The notes under the pieces are model-generated. The model saw only the letters and a program-made list of their open reading frames with translations. It was not told where the DNA came from and did no database searches. A stretch of 64,000 nucleotides of DNA from Agrypnia vestita (lineage: Eukaryota; Arthropoda; Insecta; Trichoptera; Phryganeidae). Positions within the stretch are counted from its first letter, which is position 1. Every line of letters begins with the position of its first letter. Shown piece after piece: positions 57,671-64,000 of the stretch. Made by a program: the position numbers and the translations under genes. The DNA lies in contig JADDOH010010250.1 in assembly GCA_016648135.1 (NCBI GenBank), forward strand, positions 1 through 64,000. The letters are read 5' to 3'.

Positions 57671-60600
57671 ATCCACGATCATAGGAACAGAATATACATA
57701 CGTAATCAGGTAACAAATATGTCCTATGTAGATATTTTATCATTTTTTCGACACATATTTTTCTGAGCTTACTTACTTACACAGGAGAGTTTGTATGTAT
57801 AAATGTAGATAGTCTAATTGAAGCCGTATTGAAGTAATCTTATATTTTCTAGCATTCATATGTCACGTTCGTATAATGACAGTAATTTGGGAGTTCAGAA
57901 TGACGTACTTCAATATGGTTTTACGGAATATTTCGGTTACAAATAGATATCGTATACCTACTTATCTACAATCAACATTCTTTGTGTAATATTTTTACCT
58001 TATCTATGTAAACTAGTTTTAGGTTTGGATTCTTTTGTATATAAAGTCATATTTATATATTAACTTATATAAAGTTTTCAAAGAAAGCTAACACTTTGTA
58101 GCTTGACATAAAAATATAAAAAATATATTTTTTGTTTTAAGCCACTTTATATAATGTATTATAAATAAGTTTATCTAAATTATTGGGTATTCATATATAA
58201 AGTTGGCCTTATTTCTACTGGAAGTTTTGATGAGCTTAAAAAATAATTATTTATGTAGATATAAATTTCTGCGCCACTGGAAAGTAATCTAGTTGATGAA
58301 TAGCTATAAACAATTATATTTTATAAATGCGCCGAAGTCTTTTTGAAAAGATTATGTCAAAAAAGTTAAGGTTATATCCGTTGTTGGAAGCTATGAGCTT
58401 AATTGTTGAGAGTGTATTAGAAAAGTTATTATTAGCAGTGTAATGGAAAAAAAAGATAACGGTAGGAAAATTGTAACTCTCATATGAAACAAGCTGTATA
58501 AAGTTAACATATTATATACAACTTCCAAAAATTTGACAGATGCGGTAGTGTATCATTGGTGGAATTGGTGAACGTTACTTTTTGTTAAGTGATCACTAAA
58601 GCCAGTCGAAAGATAGACCGTAAGCCTTATAAACACCTAAAGAAAAAAATTTCATACCTACTTTCCCACTGAAAAATCCCATATAAAAAAAATGTTTCGT
58701 CTCTATGAGACATCTATAATATTATATAACTTGAGCAGTGGAATGGTTACGCCTGTGAACTAGAAACCAAAGTTATGGATTATAGTGTTAATAAAAGTAT
58801 GTTTTCTATAAACGTCAAAGTTTATTTTTTTTATCCGAATAAGGTGTTTAGAAAAACGCAAAGAATAATGAAATTCCTTTAAAATTATATTTAATCTTGA
58901 TTTTAGGGGGGAAAAAATTTTGTAGAATAAAATATATAAACGTAAATCTAAAGAAATATATTTTTTTCTTTTTCACAGTAACATGTATACATGGTTATGC
59001 AGGTATAAATAGTTTTGGTTCTTAAACATAATTAATTATTTAATAAATAATAATCATTATTTTTTTATATAATTAGAATAGATCTGGTGAACATCGTGCA
59101 ACAAAAATCTAACGCATCATCGCTGGATTATTTTTCAAAATATTTTTTAATTCTTAAAATAATATTTTCTTACCATTCATATTTTCATTGGATACATTGG
59201 AAAAATAAAAATAAAATCTCTGACTAAATTTCATGACTTATTTAAACAGTTATTTATATTAACAATTAACATATACTGACAATATTTTTTATGATTTTAT
59301 TATAAATATTTTGACACAACGGGTAAGACCATAATTTATCGACATTCATAATTTCTTCTAGACCAAGAGCCCACAACCGAATAATTATGCCTTTAAACTT
59401 ATATTGGAGTAATTAGATTTACCTACAGGAAATTTAAAAAATGCCAGTTTAACCCATTGCCTTTTTTAACGAAAAATGGACGTGAATCTTCTTAATTTAT
59501 TAGTTTTTTTATAGATTAAAATAAAACAACTGATAGTTCTAACATTATTATTATTTACACTAAATGAAAATCGTAAATAATAATGTCGTTTATTAAAAAA
59601 AAACATGTTGAAATTTAAAATTAAATAATACTAGGTTAAAGGGCCCATCACTAACAACTTACTGGAAAAAAATATTTTTAATTTTACGAATAATTTTTCA
59701 GTAGGTAGGTGCCTTTTGTTATCACATTGTTAATAACTGTTATTATCGGATTGGAAACGCAAGGCTCGTAAAAATGTAAAAAATGGAAAGTGATAAATAA
59801 ATATTTTATTCGCCACTAAAATTATTTCAGTGTTGTAAATCTTGATTAGACAATATTGATTATACTATTTATTACCTCTAATTTGAAAAATATTTTTATT
59901 CAATGAAAACATAGGACATCAGTCTACAAACTTCGTATTGATGCTAATACTTTTAAATGATAGTGCACTAACTTGATTATAAAATAAAATCAAGTGTACA
60001 CACACGTAGCTAATTGACTATTATGCAGAAAAGTCTAGAGTCCGTCAATTAAACTCGAAAAATTTACAATACCTACGTACTTCTTAGATGATTTTTGATG
60101 TAAGAATAATTGAAAGGATAGTTGAAATATTAAACGATTTTTTTGGAATGCTCATTTAATACATTCTATAAAAGTACATGGAATGATCATATGTTTAAGA
60201 TTAGAATATGAGTATTTCATTGCAAAATAACGAGAAAAATACTCGCCCATCTAAAGCAATCGGTTTTTAAATAATTTTATATAGCAGTTTGCAAATGATT
60301 GATTGCTTGCAATTAAGAGATGTTTAATTCACGTTCAATTGTTGAAGTTGGTATTCTTCTGAAAATTATCATAATAATTAAAAACACATGTTACCTAACT
60401 CATATCGACATCTTCATTACTGGCAAAGCTGATCTGTAAATTTACTGGCAAAAGAAAAGTGTCGAATTCAAATCCTGGTGGCAGGTCTGTATTTTATGAA
60501 GAAATATTCTTTCGTTGTATTTTTACCGTGATATATTTAGAATTATTCAAGTTTCTTGTACAACGGTCTAGGATACATCTCTAATCATCTCTAATAATTA

Positions 60601-61516
60601 TTATTTAGTTGTGGACTTTCAATCTATACCGGTCTACCTGGATTACGCTTTCAAACTACTGTGGACATGAGCTATATTTTCTCAGTTACATCTAGCTTAT
60701 GTTATGTCTTAGGTATATTTACATATTATATAATATTATCTAAACTTACTCTTCATTCCATACAAACACACATAACTAGTTATTATAATTTTTAATTACG
60801 TGTTCCGATGTACGATATATTGGACAAGTATTTTATACAAAAGTCATTATTTAATTATGGGTTTTCTATTCGGACCAACATGGACCTAGTAATAATAGTC
60901 TTTCAGCAATTGTTTGGTGGCTCTCATATAACAATCAGGATAAGATTCCAGGTACTTTAATTACCTGTATTCATTGAATAATAAGATTTTGTATTGTCTT
61001 TTTCGCTATCTAATCAATTTTTAGGTTCAAACCGAATCAATTTCGAAATTGAACTGTTAACATATTTCAACCAAAATCCTCGACATTGATTCAAAATGCT
61101 TTATTTAAGGGAGTCCATGACGATATTTTTATTAGACCAAGTTGGGTACTGTCATCTAATAGTTTACACATTGAATATTTGTCGAGATGTCATTTTCAGC
61201 ACTTCATTCAAGAAACTATTCATCCACACCAGCTTTATTTCCACCAGTATGACCCTGTCGCTCCGTGAATTGTAAATATAGAATTCTTAAACCTATACAT
61301 ATTTATATATAATATATGATAGATCTGTACTAATTGGCATTCTTACATCCACGTACATTAATTAAAATGGATTAGGTGTAGTTAATTTCATCATGTTAAA
61401 ACTTCTGCAAATGTAGCCTCTGAATCTCAATATATTATAGACAACAGTAATACAAAATACCTATTATTTTCTGTCAGATACCATTTGTATTTCTTTATTA
61501 GGTATATATATATATT

Positions 61517-61562
<46 letters not shown>

Positions 61563-61956
61563 GAAAAGTAAAAAAGATTACATGTCACATCAAATATGAA
61601 ATAAGTCTTAGGTGATTCTGGTATAAAATAAGTAAGATGGCATATGGCATCTAAAGAGATACACCCAGAATTTTGAATAATTCATTATATACATCAAATA
61701 ATTAATACTAGTGACCTTAAATGAAGTGTTATTTGTTCCTCAGTTTTTTCAACGGAGTTAAAAATAAGTTATAAGTGTAAATTTGATGAAATACAATTAT
61801 ATATACTATATATATATATACTATATATAATATATATCTCGATATCTATACTTATTATATCTATATATATATATATGTTAAAGCTTCTAGAAAGCTTACA
61901 CATTTTTCATAAAATGCTTTTCTGATGCATTAAGAATATATCTTTTATGTCCTAGA
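57671..61956. other. AT-rich DNA, no gene seen
   Basis: A block at 58520-58700 (TTAAGTGATCACTAAAGCCA, then CCTACTTTCCCA) resembles 11150-11250 and is a dispersed repeat. The frame 61086-61268 is not recognised. A long AT microsatellite lies at 61500-61558 and a shorter one near 61800-61880. Confidence 0.45.
61500..61558. repeat. AT dinucleotide microsatellite
   Basis: An almost pure run of TA, interrupted near 61515-61525. Similar TA-rich tracts follow at 61800-61880. Confidence 0.9.
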
Positions 61957-61964
61957 GTCTAGAC

Positions 61965-62964
61965 CAGCGGTACTGAACCTTTTTTTTCTTCGGGCCACAT
62001 ACATATGTTTGCTAAGATAGGCTGGCCGCAACATTATACTGATATGACGAAAAAAAATCATACGGGGAAAAACAGTATGATTAGAGCGTGCCCTCTGGAT
62101 TTATCAAAAAATATTTTTTTAACTATAACAGAATGATGATAATTTTGTTATAGTTAAAAATATACAGCAGATCCAGAATAAAAAGAAAAATAAAAATAAC
62201 TTGATTTATCAAAAAATATTTTTTTAACTATAACAGAATGATAATAATATTTAACGCTTATTTTCGTACATGAAAATAATTTTAATCATATTTATATACT
62301 CAAAATACAATAATGAAAAAAATAAAATTCAAAACTAACGTATATCGTTTATTTTTGTATAGCGTCTTAACAAAATAATAGATCACTTAATTACTAAACA
62401 CATACGAAAATATGATATACGAGTACGGATTCTATCACCTTATTACAGGCGTAACGGGGGATGAAATTATAAAAAGAAAAAACTTCCAGGGTTGCGTAGA
62501 CCACGTAGTGACAGGAAACCGTAAAAACACGATGTATTAAAAATACAATATCGATTTGTACAAAGATTTCGATATATTCCAAATATTGTGTGAATCATTT
62601 GAATGATAAAAAAAGTAGAAATAATATTTATAGATTTCAAAAAAGCATTCGAAACACTGGAACACGAGATTTTACTGACACTAATAGATGAATATGGAAC
62701 ACGAGGATCAAAAAAATGGCTAAAAATTACATGACAAACACAAAACTTACACTCTGTGGTTGAAACTATCTATGGTTGAAACAAATGCGTTCTTAAATCA
62801 TAGAAATCACCAGTTTTAAAATGACAGAAGTTTGTCTTTTTGTTCGCGCGTATTTCAAGATATTTAAAACTTACAATGCACGATTTTTTAAATCACTTTC
62901 CTAATATTAAATGTGTTTCGGACCGCATGTAAAAGGTTGGCGGGCCGCAGGTTGAGTATGGCTG
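61965..62964. mobile_element. hAT element (1000 bp) with perfect 8-bp target duplication
   Basis: The ends are CAGCGGTACTGAACCTTTTT and the inverse of GGTTGAGTATGGCTG. GTCTAGAC occurs immediately outside both ends (61957-61964, 62965-62972). The CAGCGGT-type end with a CGGGCCRC motif inside is typical of hAT elements. The interior has no transposase. A 50-bp segment is directly duplicated (about 62098-62147 and 62203-62252), and a LINE fragment lies at 62612-62733. Confidence 0.85.
62612..62733 (+). pseudogene. LINE reverse-transcriptase fragment inside the hAT element
   Basis: Translation KVEIIFIDFKKAFETLEHEI, then LLTLIDEYGTRGSKKWLK, is reverse-transcriptase block A and what follows in jockey/CR1-like LINEs (the usual form is FIDFKKAFDTVDH). 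It stops at TGA after about 40 codons. Either a nested insertion or captured sequence. Confidence 0.65.
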
Positions 62965-62972
62965 GTCTAGAC

Positions 62973-63640
62973 TATTGTTGGATAAGTTGAAATAAAAAAA
63001 TAAATTAAAACTTTGTGGAATATTCTATGTACATATAATAAAAAATAAAACATATTATCGTATCAATCTTAAACCTAACCCTACCTTTCGCCCACATTTC
63101 AAGTGATACAGCGAGAGCAATAGTAAAGATCGATAAACAGCGGTCGGTTTAAACTTCTTTCCATAAAAATGCAAAAGTTTAAATGAATAACTTACCGATT
63201 CGATGTAAAATAATATTTATTACTTACTTCTCTAGTTAGAAACGTGCAATATTACGTTAAAACTCAGGTTCAGTTAATGTAAATAATGACTAGCTGTAAT
63301 GCATGTTTGGGTAACTAGGTAGGTACAAGCTGACACGAACAACACTTTGAAAAGTCGCGAGTGTATTTATATTTAAATAGGCGTCCGGCGCGCTGCCATG
63401 TTGAGAATGCAACAGGAAAATAATGTCTTCTGAAGAGCTTAGACAAGCAGCTCAAGACATATAGAGTTACACTCCGAACGCTATTCGATGGGCACGTTAA
63501 TATAGTGTGATCCTTTCATATTTAATCAACCTGTTAATAAAAAAGTAGGTATGTCAGTACTGTGTTTGTGCCAGCTTTTACCTATGTAAAAGAAATAAAG
63601 GACGGTAAATTATATGATGTTATTTTTCGGCTGTAAGTAC
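62973..63640. other. AT-rich DNA, no gene seen
   Basis: Nothing supported apart from isolated CCTAACCCTACC near 63073. Confidence 0.4.
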
Positions 63641-63850
63641 ATTTAGAGTAGCACACCTCGGGCCCGCAGCAGGGCAGTGAAGTGGGACCCAGGGCCGTTC
63701 TACGAGTCAAAGCTCTCATATAGGCCTCGCTCTTCGGCCATCCTGGTTGTCATTTTTTAATGCTAATGCGGTTTCCTCGCTTCGCCGCAGACAATGCAAA
63801 GGCACGGCGCGGGCAATGAGTCGGCCCAAACCAGTTCACTGCCTCAGTGG
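63640..63850. other. GC-rich patch at the right edge
   Basis: About 210 bp rich in G+C and CpG within AT-rich DNA. A TCGCTTCGCCGCAG acceptor-like site precedes a short open piece (MQRHGAGNESAQTSSLPQ, near 63794). It could be a promoter-proximal island or a first exon of a gene outside the window; nothing decides between these. Confidence 0.25.
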
Positions 63851-64000
63851 TACAATAGGAACCAAAACAGAATATTTATTAAAAATATAAACGTGTAAAA
63901 GAAAATAACACAGTACAAAAATAAAAATTAGAAAAGAAAATATATAAAAAAAAGGATAACCAAGAAAATAAGAGTAGGTACTAGAAAAAACAATAATATA

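Overview
The window is AT-rich, intron-containing and full of transposon remnants, and it looks like animal, probably insect, nuclear DNA. Evidence for this: spliced host exons with GT/AG borders, mariner and hAT elements, jockey-like LINEs, a Penelope-type GIY-YIG fragment, tRNA-derived SINEs, and short runs of the insect telomere-type unit CCTAA. The insect order cannot be fixed from the sequence alone. There are no bacterial-type operons, CRISPR arrays or rRNA genes.

Host genes (about 2.1-16.2 kb). Two genes lie tail to tail. On the plus strand the last three coding exons of a CCDC65/DRC2-like dynein regulatory complex gene (2137-2292, 4593-4723, 5848-5980) join in frame into a 139-residue C-terminus; the 5' part is not visible here. 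A mariner element sits in its first visible intron. On the minus strand a complete five-exon T-box transcription factor gene (16159 down to 6640, 363 codons) can be assembled with every exon junction in phase. Its T-box is divergent, and its nearest resemblance from memory is to the Dorsocross/Tbx6 group. Its introns hold SINEs, fold-back elements and LINE tails.

Repeat region (about 16.2-44 kb). No host gene is convincing here. Main items: a histone-type 3' stem-loop without a histone gene (18.2 kb); a possible solo LTR (19.3 kb); a decayed 2.8-kb hAT-like element with a perfect 8-bp target duplication (20476-23271); a LINE (23.5-25.7 kb) split by a second LINE tail inserted with a 4-bp duplication; a 1.75-kb fold-back element enclosing a CCTAA-bearing minisatellite (27577-29326); a transposase-like remnant cut by a SINE (31-32.3 kb); a second LINE (32.6-33.7 kb) ending at a GC-rich island; a Penelope GIY-YIG fragment (37.2 kb); and Penelope-type terminal fragments with hammerhead-ribozyme-like motifs (42.3-44.1 kb).

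Unusual block (about 44.6-54 kb). This stretch is less AT-rich and has no recognisable protein. It contains a very degenerate tandem array (47.3-50.1 kb) and a roughly 62-bp minisatellite (50.69-52.45 kb), part of which is full of small indels that look like uncorrected sequencing error.

Right end (54-64 kb). AT-rich DNA with a decayed LINE on the minus strand (56.6-57.7 kb), a 1.0-kb hAT element with a perfect 8-bp duplication and a LINE reverse-transcriptase piece inside it (61965-62964), and a GC-rich patch near 63.65-63.85 kb that might be the edge of another gene.
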